64,000 bases of DNA from Sulfotelmatobacter sp049792875 (GTDB lineage Bacteria > Acidobacteriota > Terriglobia > Terriglobales > Acidobacteriaceae): the NCBI GenBank assembly GCA_049792875.1, contig JBARBI010000320.1:1-64000 (forward strand), given 5' to 3'. This document shows, one piece after another, positions 51,794-60,838 of the stretch. The notes beneath the pieces were generated by a model. That model had not been told where the DNA came from and made no database searches. It saw only the letters and a list, made by a program, of their open reading frames with translations. The number at the start of each line of letters is the position of its first letter. The stretch's first letter is position 1. The position numbers were made by a program, and so were the translations under genes.

Positions 51794-52345
51794 TCAGTGT
51801 TCCAGCTTGCTGCGAATTTCCCGCAGCGCCGTCCAGCGCGGATCATCGATCGCGGTGGAGCAGGAACACTGTTCTTCATTCAAATTCTTGCCGCAATGCA
51901 CGCACAAGCCCTTACAGTCTTCGCGGCACGTGACTTTCAAGGGCAACGCCAGCAGCACCTGCTCGCGCAAAACGTCCTCGAGCAGAATTCCGTCGCCTTG
52001 ATAATAGCCGATCTCGGCTTCCGCGTCGGTCACCGAAAGCTCGTCGCGTCCGGCGTCGGCCCCCAGCGGACGGTAGAGTAATTCGAATTCGCGAGCGATT
52101 TCCTGGGCCACCGGCTCAACACAGCGGGCGCATTGCAACTCGAGCCCGGTCGACAACCGTCCCCGCAGACGTATGTCCTTGATTATCTGATGCTTGCCGT
52201 GATGCTCCTCGACCAACTCGGCGTGCCCGGAAGCCTTCAGCGGCGTGCGCTGCCGGGCTTCGCCTCCCAAGTCGATGACGTCAGGCTGAAACTCCTCCTC
52301 AAAATCCAGAGGGTGACGTTCCAATTCATGGATGTCGAGGAACAT
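51794..52345 (-). CDS. DUF177/YceD-family protein
   Basis: Protein of 183 residues. The FSA pattern HAELVEEHHGKHQIIKDIRLRGRLSTGLELQCARCVEPVAQEIAREFELLY and the C-terminal zinc knuckles REDCKGLCVHCGKNLNEEQCSCS are typical of YceD/DUF177, which is involved in 23S rRNA or ribosome assembly in other bacteria. First gene of the rpmF-plsX-fabD cluster. Confidence 0.95.
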   Translation of the reverse strand: MFLDIHELERHPLDFEEEFQPDVIDLGGEARQRTPLKASGHAELVEEHHGKHQIIKDIRLRGRLSTGLELQCARCVEPVAQEIAREFELLYRPLGADAGRDELSVTDAEAEIGYYQGDGILLEDVLREQVLLALPLKVTCREDCKGLCVHCGKNLNEEQCSCSTAIDDPRWTALREIRSKLEH

Positions 52346-52526
52346 GGCAAAACCTCCGCGCCAACATCGCCAACCTAGTCTGGTTCACCCAGGCCCGCGG
52401 AAGCACGCCAAGAGGCGTAAGTACCGCAAGGAGCAAGACTTAGGATAATTCGCAAAGCGCCGATATGTCAACAAACAGGACTTCTTGTCCCGGGTGGTTA
52501 ACGGTGTCGAAGTGAGCCACGCGCCG

Positions 52527-54284
52527 CTAATCCCCCAGCCGCAGCGCCTCGATCGCTTGCGTCGGAGGCTCCTCGAACATCAGCCTCTTTTCGAGATCGT
52601 TTGCACTCTTGTTGAGATAGTGCGGGACATACCACAACACCAGCGCAAAGGGTGTGAGGCTGAGCATTCTTAACGGCTCCGCCAGGGCCGAGGATTCGAA
52701 TTCCGGCGTCGAGACCGCGTAAATCAGAAATCCGAAACAACAGGACAGCAGCGTCACGAAGGAATGCTGTTTGAAGAGCGGGAGCGTGCACGTGAACGGA
52801 ATCTTGCGAAACCGGATCAGGACGGTGTTCGTTAAAAGCACAGCCCAGGTCACGGCGAGCAGCGTATGAAGACATGCGACCATCCAGCCTTCCAGATAAA
52901 CGTAGACCGGAAGGGAGATGGGCAGGAGCCACGGTAACACCAGGATGAGAATCACTTTTCTCGCCAGAGCTTCGCACTCTTGTCCGTCTGGATCAATCAT
53001 CAATTGGAAAATCCAGTTGGACCGTAACTCCGCCGGAATCTCAAAGACCATGCGGAGGCCGACGATGATCAGGAAGCTCAGAATGAACGGGATCGAGAGA
53101 GCGTCGGGCGAGAGCGCAGCTTGACGTAGTGATTTCGCGCCTGCGAACGCATCCATCAAGGCCTGAGAAGCCAGGACGAGAGCGAGCCCGCCAACCGCGG
53201 TCAGAACGAGACGGTGCGCTTCGCTGCGCCGTAGGGTTTTACCGACAAACCGAAAGCCAGCTTTTTGGAAGGGAGTTCGCAGCGCCAGTCGATCCAGAAG
53301 AACTCCCACCCGCCACGCGCGCGGATTGCGCGCAATCGCAGACGTATCAGAAGTCTCTGCAATGCGCACGAAGTGGCGCTGGTAACCCGCCACGTAGGTA
53401 CACAGCGCAACCAATGCCACGGTCGCGAGGCCGGGGAGGGCAAGCCTGGATAACCCTGTGAGCGTGGGACCGGCTCGTCCCCGCAACGATTGGCATAGAC
53501 CCAGGAACCAGCACGAAGGAATCAGAGCGATCCATCGCGGTGCAGGTACTCGCCGAAGCAGTTGTGGGACGGCGAAGCTGGTGCACAGAAGTGCGACCAG
53601 GCAAACCACAACTACACCACGCATGTAAGCCGAAAACCGTCGAAAAGCCCGGGGCGTCAGGACCGCCATCAGCAAACCGATTAATGAGAACACGGCAAAG
53701 AATGCGAATACGCTCGCCAGCAGCACTCCGATGGCGTGGATCACCGCAAACTTTACGAAGAACGGGAACTTGCTTTGGGTCGCCCCCACTACCACGGGAA
53801 ACAGGATGCACGAGGCCGCGTTGACATCGAACGCAACCAGTCCAACTAGAAACAGCACGGCGACAAGGTTGGCGAAAAAGATGGTCCGCGTGGAAATGGG
53901 AAGCGGCACCAGGTTCATGTAGTCACGCCGGTCCGGGAAGATGGCATCCCATCGCCAAACGGCAACGGCGCCGGTCACGGTCATCGACAGTACGATGAAG
54001 AAGTACTCATCGGGAAGGGCCACCAGCAGCGGGTCAACGTTCGTGTTCCCGCGCAGCCATTGCAGGAACGTTCCATACTTGTTCAGCAGAAGCAGGGATA
54101 CGAATCCGCCAGGCATGGCGAGCAGGGTAAGCACCAACCCGATGCCGAGGTCGAGGCCTTCCGCGTCGGAGTCGCCGCCACCCCGGAAAACGCGGGCCGC
54201 GAAGAGGTACACCATCCGCCAGAAGGGACGCTGGCGGCGCTCTTCCCACCGGTAGAAGATTGCGTCGAGCGCCTCGGTGATCAT
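52527..54284 (-). CDS. Large multi-helix ABC exporter membrane subunit
   Basis: Protein of 585 residues with about twelve predicted helices. It contains IIFPDRRDYMNLVPLPISTRTIFFANLVAV, a pattern seen in ABC-2-like exporter permeases. The gene follows its ATPase by a four-base overlap, so the two form one transporter. Substrate unknown. Confidence 0.85.
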   Translation of the reverse strand: MITEALDAIFYRWEERRQRPFWRMVYLFAARVFRGGGDSDAEGLDLGIGLVLTLLAMPGGFVSLLLLNKYGTFLQWLRGNTNVDPLLVALPDEYFFIVLSMTVTGAVAVWRWDAIFPDRRDYMNLVPLPISTRTIFFANLVAVLFLVGLVAFDVNAASCILFPVVVGATQSKFPFFVKFAVIHAIGVLLASVFAFFAVFSLIGLLMAVLTPRAFRRFSAYMRGVVVVCLVALLCTSFAVPQLLRRVPAPRWIALIPSCWFLGLCQSLRGRAGPTLTGLSRLALPGLATVALVALCTYVAGYQRHFVRIAETSDTSAIARNPRAWRVGVLLDRLALRTPFQKAGFRFVGKTLRRSEAHRLVLTAVGGLALVLASQALMDAFAGAKSLRQAALSPDALSIPFILSFLIIVGLRMVFEIPAELRSNWIFQLMIDPDGQECEALARKVILILVLPWLLPISLPVYVYLEGWMVACLHTLLAVTWAVLLTNTVLIRFRKIPFTCTLPLFKQHSFVTLLSCCFGFLIYAVSTPEFESSALAEPLRMLSLTPFALVLWYVPHYLNKSANDLEKRLMFEEPPTQAIEALRLGD

Positions 54285-55120
54285 GCGGCCTTCGTCTTCA
54301 TGACACTGACGATGTCGCGCGCCACAGTCATCGTGTCCACATCATCGACCAGGTGCAGGAATGTATTCTCCAGCGATTGCCCAAGAATCTGGCCAATATT
54401 CGCCACCGAATCCTGCGCGATCACGATGCCTTTGCGCAGGATCAGTACGTCGGAGCAAACTTTTTCCACGACTTCCAGCACGTGCGAGCAATAGAACACG
54501 AGTTTGCCCTGCTGTCCGAGCGCTTGCACCAGGTGCTTGAAGATCAATGCCGAGGTGACGTCCAGCCCCGAGAGCGGCTCATCGAAAATGAAGATCTCAG
54601 GGTCGTCCATGATCGCGGCGATGAGCAAAATCCGCTGCCGCATTCCCTTCGAGTACGATCCAATGCTGGCGTGCCGGCTCGGATGCAGTGAAAACAGTTC
54701 CAGCAGGGAATTGATCTTCTTCTCGAGATCGTTAGGCGGCATCCCGCGCAGAGTTCCGATCAGCTCCAGATATTCCCAGCCGCTCAGGTACGGGTAGAGA
54801 TGAGCCTCTTCCGGGACATAGCCAAGGCGCTTCCGGTAAGCCGCCAGATCGTCTTGAATGTTGCGACCGTCGAACTGAACAGAGCCGCGCGTCGGTTGCA
54901 ACAGTCCCGTGAGCATCTTCACGGTCGTGCTCTTGCCGGAACCGTTCGGGCCGAGGCATCCCAGCACGTGCCCGGGCCGTAGCGAGAATGATAAATCTTG
55001 CACCGCTGGCAGCGACGCGTAGCGCTTGGTCAGGTGCACGGCTTCGAGCACGGCCACCTCGCGGGGTGAAGCTTTGACAAAGCGGAGCGGAGGAGGACCC
55101 AGTGATGCTAGGTTAGACAC
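54281..55120 (-). CDS. ABC transporter ATP-binding protein
   Basis: Protein of 279 residues. Walker A GPNGSGKST, signature YSKGMRQRILLIAAIM, Walker B IFIFDEPLSGLDV and H-loop CSHVLEVVEK. The signature has YSKG in place of LSGG, as in the EcsA/CcmA-like exporters. Pairs with the multi-helix protein downstream. Confidence 0.95.
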   Translation of the reverse strand: MSNLASLGPPPLRFVKASPREVAVLEAVHLTKRYASLPAVQDLSFSLRPGHVLGCLGPNGSGKSTTVKMLTGLLQPTRGSVQFDGRNIQDDLAAYRKRLGYVPEEAHLYPYLSGWEYLELIGTLRGMPPNDLEKKINSLLELFSLHPSRHASIGSYSKGMRQRILLIAAIMDDPEIFIFDEPLSGLDVTSALIFKHLVQALGQQGKLVFYCSHVLEVVEKVCSDVLILRKGIVIAQDSVANIGQILGQSLENTFLHLVDDVDTMTVARDIVSVMKTKAA

Positions 55121-55149
55121 CGACAGGGCGAAAACGTTCCAGAAAAGGT

Positions 55150-56301
55150 TCAGTGCCCCGCGGGCATTTTCAGGCCGAGCGCTTGCAGCGTGACTTCATC
55201 CAGGTTGGCCTTCGTCTCCCGGTTGGTGACCACTCCAAAGCTGCCGGAATAATCCCACATCGTCCAGCCGATATTGTGGCGCTCGAGGGCAGTGCGCACA
55301 TCTTTGATCCACGCCGCGCGATCCGGCGGATCGGAGAATGCCCGGTACACTCCAAATTCATTGCAGATCAGCGGCACGCCGTGTCTGTTAGCCCAGTCGG
55401 CAGCCTGGTTGATTTCCGCCTCGATGCGCGACGGGCCCCAGTGATCCTGTCCGTAGCGGATGACCTGCAAACGATCGCGCGCCTCGGGAACGGCCGCTGC
55501 CACCTGCGCCGCATTCTCGGGCGAAGACGGATAGTGGAGGCCCTTCAGCCAGTGCCAGTAATACGCTCCCCAGGTTGCGCCCTGATGCGTGAAGATATGC
55601 GGCTCGTAGAAGTGAAACACGTAGATGACATTGGCATCGGGCAGGGGCTCGAGAAAAACCATATCGTCGTCGTCGTCCCAGCGCGCGCCGGTGGCGATAA
55701 TCGTATGCCCGGGCGCAGCGCGGCGAATGGCTGCTGCCAGCTTCGCCTCCACGCCATACCAGCGGTAGGCGTCGCGCATTTCCGGTTCATTCAGGATTTC
55801 GAAGAACACGCGGTCCGCGTCCCACGAAGAATAATGTTGCGCCACCGTGCTCCAGAAATCGGCGAAGCGTTGGACGAAGTCGTCTTCGGAGAGCTTCGCC
55901 TTGAAGTCGGAGTCGGGATGCATGTCGATCTCCACGGCAAGGCCCGCATCCAGAATCATTTTGACCGCAGCGTCGAGGTAACTGAAATATTCCGCCGTCC
56001 CGTCGTGGCGACGGGCGGCGTCCATCATCGGTTGCGGGTTCACGCTCAGGCGCACATGATCAAAACCGGCAGACTGGATCAGTGCGATGTCGGCCACGGT
56101 GGTCCAACTTTGAAAGTGCTCTTTGGTGTATCCCTTGGGGTCGTAGACCTGCGCAAACCATTCGCTCAGATTGATGCCGTGGCGAATGTGCGCCAGGCGA
56201 GAGGCGGGAACCGAGGACGGCAGCTTTGCAGTCTGAGCCAGCGTAAACGACACGCAAGCCAGAAATAGTAAGACTGCGATCCCCTTACGGCACTCTGTCA
56301 T
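55150..56301 (-). CDS. Secreted glycoside hydrolase family 5 (cellulase-like)
   Basis: Protein of 383 residues using the ATG at 56301, which lies inside a dyad repeat; a longer upstream frame runs across the repeat and is an artefact. Signal peptide about 1-22. GH5 catalytic residues: Glu172 (ILNEPE) and Glu315 (CNEFGVY). His and Tyr residues of the cleft are in VFHFYEPH. It likely cleaves beta-1,4-glucans or mannans. Confidence 0.92.
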   Translation of the reverse strand: MTECRKGIAVLLFLACVSFTLAQTAKLPSSVPASRLAHIRHGINLSEWFAQVYDPKGYTKEHFQSWTTVADIALIQSAGFDHVRLSVNPQPMMDAARRHDGTAEYFSYLDAAVKMILDAGLAVEIDMHPDSDFKAKLSEDDFVQRFADFWSTVAQHYSSWDADRVFFEILNEPEMRDAYRWYGVEAKLAAAIRRAAPGHTIIATGARWDDDDDMVFLEPLPDANVIYVFHFYEPHIFTHQGATWGAYYWHWLKGLHYPSSPENAAQVAAAVPEARDRLQVIRYGQDHWGPSRIEAEINQAADWANRHGVPLICNEFGVYRAFSDPPDRAAWIKDVRTALERHNIGWTMWDYSGSFGVVTNRETKANLDEVTLQALGLKMPAGH

Positions 56302-56373
56302 CCTGAGCGAAGCGAAGGACCTATGAAGTGGACCGCGAGAGTGCACAGGTCTTTCGCTTCGCTCAAGCTGACA
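56298..56373. repeat. GAGCGAAGCGAA dyad repeat, copy 4
   Basis: Left arm GTCATCCTGAGCGAAGCGAA (56297-56316), right arm GGTCTTTCGCTTCGCTCAAG and GACAG. The GH5 start codon (complement of CAT at 56299-56301) lies within its left arm. Confidence 0.85.
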
Positions 56374-56409
56374 GTCCATACATTATTCGAGAATTTCAGG
56401 GACCCGACA

Positions 56410-58530
56410 CTAGCTGAGAATCGGCAGCGCGCGAATTCTCTTCTTCGTTGCAGCGTAGATTGCGTTGCACAGCGCCGGAGCGACCGGCGGCACCGAAGGC
56501 TCGCCAATTCCCGTCGGAACCTCCACGCTCGGAACCGCGTAGACCTCAACCGCTGGCGTTTCATCCATGCGCAGTGGGGCGTAGTCGTCAAAGTTGCCCT
56601 GCACCACGCGGCCTTTCTCAATCGTGATCTTTGCGCGCAGGGCGTTGGCCAGCCCGTAGACGATCCCGCCCTGAATCTGCTGCTCCAGAATGCTCGGATT
56701 CACGACTTGGCCGCAGTCGACTACCGCGACGACGCGATGAACTCGAGGCTGATCGTTCTCCATAGTGATCTCAACCACCTCGGCCATGTAAGACGCGAAA
56801 CAGCCGAAGCAGGCCAGTCCACGATAGTGGCCGGCAGGAAGCGGCTTGTCCCATCCTGCTTTCTCGCCGGCAAGTTGCAGCACGCTACGCATGCGCGCCG
56901 TGTGCCAGGTCGTGCTGAAATACGACAGGTCCTGATCTTTCGCCAGGAGATGGAGCCGATACTGCAGCGGATCTTTACCCGCCGCGACCGCGAGTTCGTC
57001 GATGAAGCTCTCCAGCGCAAACGCCGCCTGCAGCGCGTAGACCGACCGCATCCAGCCCAGCGGCACAGGCGTCTCTGTCATCACGTATTCGATCCAGTAG
57101 TTGGGCAGTCCATAGACCGGTCCAGCCTCGTCGGGAAGATCGGGATCGACTCCGTTGGGAGTCGGCTGCCCTTTTTGCCCGCTGATCGAAGGCGCTATGA
57201 TGCGATGCGTCAATGCAACCGGAAAGCCGGAGGCGTCGAGCGTGGCGCTGAGTTGATGCAGGCTGGCTGGACGGTAGGTGGAAAAGCGCATGTCATCCTC
57301 GCGCGTCCAGATGACCTTTACCGGAGCAGTGATCGCCTTCGACACGAGCGCCGCTTCCACGGCGTAGTCGTGCTCCAGACGTCGGCCAAAGCCGCCGCCC
57401 ATGAGCGTGACGTTCACCTTGACCTGATCCGGGTCGAGCCCGATTGCTGTCGCCACCGAGTCGCGGCAGTCCTGCGGAACCTGCGTGGGTGCCCACAGTT
57501 CACACTTTGTGCCCTGATAGTGTGCCGTGCAATTCCCCGGCTCCATGGGCGCATGCGCCATGAACGGCAATTGATACTCGGCGGAAACCTTACGTCCCGT
57601 GGCCTTCGCGGCATCGCCGGCCGAATACAAACTCGCGCTCTTCTTCGAGGCGGCCTCCTTCAACGAGGCCATGAGTGCCGCGGTATTCAGGTCTTTGTTC
57701 GGGCCTTCGTCCCAGGTGACGTTCAGCACGCGGCGGCCTTCCATCGCTCCCCACACGCTGTCGCCGACCACCGCGACGGCTGAATCTCCGATCTTCCCGA
57801 CGTAATTTACGCCAGAAACCTTCTTCGATTCCTTGTCATCGAACCCGGACACCTTCCCGCCGATCGTGGGACAACGGGAGAGCAATGCGAACTTCATCCC
57901 GGGCACACGGAAATCGATCCCGAAGATCGCTTCGCCTTTCACCTTGGCGGGCGAGTCCACGCGCGCCAGCCGTTGCCCGACAATCTTGTAGTCCTTGCTC
58001 TGCTTGAGAGTCACATCGGTGGGAATCGGCAGCGTTGCGGCTTTGCCGGCGAGTTCTCCGTAAGTCAAACTCCGGTTTGTTGCAGCGTGCTTGATGTGGC
58101 TATTCTCCGCTGTGCACGAAGATCGGGGGACGTTCCAGGTCAGAGCCGCGGCTGAAATCAGCATCTCGCGCGCCGCCGCACCGGCTTTTCGCATCGGATC
58201 CCACGTGGTGCGGATGCTGGCGCTTCCTCCCGTCGTCTGATCGCCGAAGAGGGTGCTGGCTCCCGCTTGCTCGATTTCGACCTGCTTCCAATCCGCCTCG
58301 AGTTCCTCGGCGAGGATCATGGGCAGTGCGGTGCGCACGCCCTGTCCCATCTCCGAGCGCGCGACCACGATCGTGACTCTGTTGTCAGGGGTGATGCGCA
58401 GATAGGCATTGGGCGAGAACGGCTTGTCCTTGTCCGACGAAGAGCCGCGCGGGAGATAGAACCCGATTACCAGGCCAGCTCCGGCGGCGACTCCAGCAGC
58501 GACAAATTCCCGGCGGGACAGCGGGCTCAT
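56410..58530 (-). CDS. Molybdenum hydroxylase large subunit (IorB/CoxL family), Tat-exported
   Basis: Protein of 706 residues. N-terminal Tat signal MSPLSRREFVAAGVAAGAG. It follows the IorB-type isoquinoline oxidoreductase/aldehyde dehydrogenase layout with molybdopterin cytosine dinucleotide binding; the catalytic Glu677 lies in GIGEPSVPPVAPALCNAIYAAT. It oxidises aldehydes or N-heterocycles in the periplasm. No FAD-binding subunit is encoded, so electrons probably pass to a cytochrome. Overlaps the 2Fe-2S subunit gene by four bases. Confidence 0.93.
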   Translation of the reverse strand: MSPLSRREFVAAGVAAGAGLVIGFYLPRGSSSDKDKPFSPNAYLRITPDNRVTIVVARSEMGQGVRTALPMILAEELEADWKQVEIEQAGASTLFGDQTTGGSASIRTTWDPMRKAGAAAREMLISAAALTWNVPRSSCTAENSHIKHAATNRSLTYGELAGKAATLPIPTDVTLKQSKDYKIVGQRLARVDSPAKVKGEAIFGIDFRVPGMKFALLSRCPTIGGKVSGFDDKESKKVSGVNYVGKIGDSAVAVVGDSVWGAMEGRRVLNVTWDEGPNKDLNTAALMASLKEAASKKSASLYSAGDAAKATGRKVSAEYQLPFMAHAPMEPGNCTAHYQGTKCELWAPTQVPQDCRDSVATAIGLDPDQVKVNVTLMGGGFGRRLEHDYAVEAALVSKAITAPVKVIWTREDDMRFSTYRPASLHQLSATLDASGFPVALTHRIIAPSISGQKGQPTPNGVDPDLPDEAGPVYGLPNYWIEYVMTETPVPLGWMRSVYALQAAFALESFIDELAVAAGKDPLQYRLHLLAKDQDLSYFSTTWHTARMRSVLQLAGEKAGWDKPLPAGHYRGLACFGCFASYMAEVVEITMENDQPRVHRVVAVVDCGQVVNPSILEQQIQGGIVYGLANALRAKITIEKGRVVQGNFDDYAPLRMDETPAVEVYAVPSVEVPTGIGEPSVPPVAPALCNAIYAATKKRIRALPILS

Positions 58531-58994
58531 CGCGAGCCTCCATTCCCGGCAGCGCGATGCACTGCTTTGCGAATCCGCTCATAGGTACCGCAGCGGCAAA
58601 GGTTGCCGTTCATGGCCGCGCTGATCTCCTCGTCAGTGGGCTTGGGCGTTTTCGCCAGCAACGCTGCGGCCGACATGATTTGTCCCGTCTGGCAGTAGCC
58701 GCATTGCGGAACTTCTTCCGCGATCCATGCCTCCTGCAGCACGGTTAGACCATTGGCGCCGAGGCCTTCGATCGTAGTGACGCTTTTGCCTGCGACTTGC
58801 GACACCGGAGTCGAGCAGGAGCGAATCGGGGTTCCATCGACGTGGACCGTGCAAGCGCCGCACAATCCCGCGCCGCACCCGAATTTTGTTCCGGTAAGTT
58901 CGAGGGTGTCGCGAAGAACCCAGAGGAGAGGAGTTTCAGGAGAGACGCTGACTTTCTTTTCACCGCCGTTGACGCGGACTGTGATGTCGGCCAT
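58527..58994 (-). CDS. 2Fe-2S subunit of IorAB-type hydroxylase
   Basis: Protein of 155 residues. Both 2Fe-2S sites are present: the ferredoxin-like site in KFGCGAGLCGACTVHVDG with a later cysteine, and the second in QCGYCQTGQ..NLCRCGTYERI. It has no signal peptide, so it is presumably co-exported with the Tat-targeted large subunit. Confidence 0.95.
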   Translation of the reverse strand: MADITVRVNGGEKKVSVSPETPLLWVLRDTLELTGTKFGCGAGLCGACTVHVDGTPIRSCSTPVSQVAGKSVTTIEGLGANGLTVLQEAWIAEEVPQCGYCQTGQIMSAAALLAKTPKPTDEEISAAMNGNLCRCGTYERIRKAVHRAAGNGGSR

Positions 58995-59115
58995 GGGTAT
59001 CCAGTTGTGGAGTTTGGAAGCTGCACAACATGGTACTCAACCTTCAGGAAAAGGGAAATGGCTGACGGACGGGAGTCCAAGCATGACCGAGGGCCTGGTC
59101 TGAAGGGCCCAATGG

Positions 59116-60696
59116 TCAGCGGCAGGAGCTCGATGTCACTTCGCGCACGATCTGCACGCCGATCTCCTCGGCGAAGGCCCGGAACGCGGGAATGTCGTAG
59201 AGCCGCAGTCCGATCTCGGTTTGTGGAAAATTCTCGGCGCGGGCGGCGCCGTCCCGCACTGCGCTGTGCACTTTGGCGGCGGTGGTCGTGTCGAAGCTCT
59301 CGGAGACGATCACGCTGTTGTCTCCCCAGCGCTCCACGATCACCGGACCTTCCTCGGTCAGGATCTGTGCACTTGATACTGGACAGTTGGTGCCACTGCA
59401 GGCTGGCACGGTTTGCGCCGTCGCGGTGTGATAGCGCTGTGCAACCGCGGTCGTGTAAAAGCGTGCGAAACCTTCGGCGGCCTGAGGAGTCTTCCATCGC
59501 GAAACATACAGCAGGGCCAGATCGGCGGTGGTCGCGGATGCTTCGCTCGCAGTCTTGTTCTTGCGATGGTACGTCACGTAGGCGCCGCCCTGCCATGCGG
59601 AAGAAACATCGTCGGCATTCTTTCGTTCGCCGTACTGTTTCAGGTACGCGCGTACGTCGAGCTGCCCAATGCCTCCCGAGTCGTAGATGTCGTATTCCTC
59701 ACCCAATAACTGTTTCAAATCCGGCACGCCGGTCGGCGGCAGCTTTTCGCCATTGATGTAGGCCTGAGGCTGCAACACCTCGTGCGAGTTTCGTGGCGGG
59801 CGGGCAAACGCCCCCGCGAACGCCATTTCCTTTCCACCCTTGTGGAGCAACTCTCCTTCAAAGATCAGGCCTTCGTGGTAGGCAAACGATCCCGATTCGC
59901 GGAGAATCATCGGAGCATCGTGCAGCATTTGCGAGTCGGCCACTGCTTTCACCGCAGGCTCTTCCATCTGGTAAATCAGGTCGGGAGTGTCCACCAGATT
60001 GCGTCCCAGCGGGGCCAGGACGTAATCCACGTACACCACCATGGCCTGGCCTTCGACCACGGCCTTGCGCGCGGCTGCGCCGTCGTCGTTGCCGCTTCCT
60101 GTGGTCTTGGAACCGTTCGCCGCCGGCTTGAGCGCAGCTTTCATCCACTTCCGCAGATCGTAGTTCTGATCCTGCAGGGCGTGCGTGAGCTCATGTGCCA
60201 AGATCGGTTCCTGGCGGTCGGGAGGAACCCAGTTCAGCAGAGAGATAGTCTTGGTTTCATCGTCGTAGTAACCAGCAATCTGCTGGCCGGTGGACTTCAC
60301 TAGAAAATCCCGCAGATTGAAATCGCGCGGCAGGAACCCGAGCTTCTTCATGCTCAGTTCTTCCTGGGCAAACCGTTGCGTGAATTCCTCCTTGGCGAGT
60401 GCACCGCTGGCGTACTTCTCAACATCGGCCTTGCTGACCAACCGACGCTTCACCACTGCACGCTTGGGCATTCCGCTGTCTTGAGAGGCGAAGGCGAAAA
60501 TCTTGTCGACGGACTCGAAGAGTTTCTTCGTGTCGGCGTCGGTCATGCGGACCTCGCTCGTGGTGTCCTTGCGCAGCTTGCGGGCCACATCGGCAAGGCT
60601 TTGCGACGAGGAACTGTCCTGGCTGAAGGCCAGCCCAGGGAGCAACCCAGCGAAAAGAGAGATCCCGAAAAACTGGCGCCAGTTCCAACCGGACAT
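59116..60696 (-). CDS. Secreted zinc metallopeptidase-like protein (HELTH motif)
   Basis: Protein of 526 residues with a signal peptide (about 1-24). Zinc-binding HELTHAL has His168, Glu169 and His172; a likely third ligand is Glu215 in VVEGQAMVVYVDY. The motif YYDDETKTISLLNW is before it. No known peptidase family could be named with certainty. The C-terminal domain (380-520) has a disulfide pair PACSGTNC. A 20-base perfect palindrome lies 22 bases upstream of its start. Confidence 0.75.
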   Translation of the reverse strand: MSGWNWRQFFGISLFAGLLPGLAFSQDSSSSQSLADVARKLRKDTTSEVRMTDADTKKLFESVDKIFAFASQDSGMPKRAVVKRRLVSKADVEKYASGALAKEEFTQRFAQEELSMKKLGFLPRDFNLRDFLVKSTGQQIAGYYDDETKTISLLNWVPPDRQEPILAHELTHALQDQNYDLRKWMKAALKPAANGSKTTGSGNDDGAAARKAVVEGQAMVVYVDYVLAPLGRNLVDTPDLIYQMEEPAVKAVADSQMLHDAPMILRESGSFAYHEGLIFEGELLHKGGKEMAFAGAFARPPRNSHEVLQPQAYINGEKLPPTGVPDLKQLLGEEYDIYDSGGIGQLDVRAYLKQYGERKNADDVSSAWQGGAYVTYHRKNKTASEASATTADLALLYVSRWKTPQAAEGFARFYTTAVAQRYHTATAQTVPACSGTNCPVSSAQILTEEGPVIVERWGDNSVIVSESFDTTTAAKVHSAVRDGAARAENFPQTEIGLRLYDIPAFRAFAEEIGVQIVREVTSSSCR

Positions 60697-60717
60697 AGAT
60701 TGGCCTCACCCAAGAAC

Positions 60718-60737
60718 GAAGAGTGCGTGCACTCTTC
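60718..60737. promoter_or_regulatory. Perfect 20-base palindrome upstream of metallopeptidase gene
   Basis: GAAGAGTGC-GT-GCACTCTTC is perfectly self-complementary apart from the central GT. Its position, 22-41 bases upstream of the start, suits an operator or a transcription terminator for the preceding TPR gene (no T-run seen). Confidence 0.45.
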
Positions 60738-60838
60738 TAAATTTTCCTAGAGTGAGGCGCGAGACTCACGGCAAAACGTCGGGAGGGCCTTACGAAGGTA
60801 ATGAACCGGACCCCGAACAAACGTACTTAACGGGGGCC

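Noticed and set aside
55150..56379. Longer start of the GH5 gene at 56379
   Set aside because: The additional 26 residues are translated from a dyad repeat (LERSER..ASLRM) and precede an intact signal peptide.
56323..57783. A 486-codon open frame on the plus strand
   Set aside because: Opposite strand of the molybdenum hydroxylase large subunit, Arg/His-rich shadow translation.
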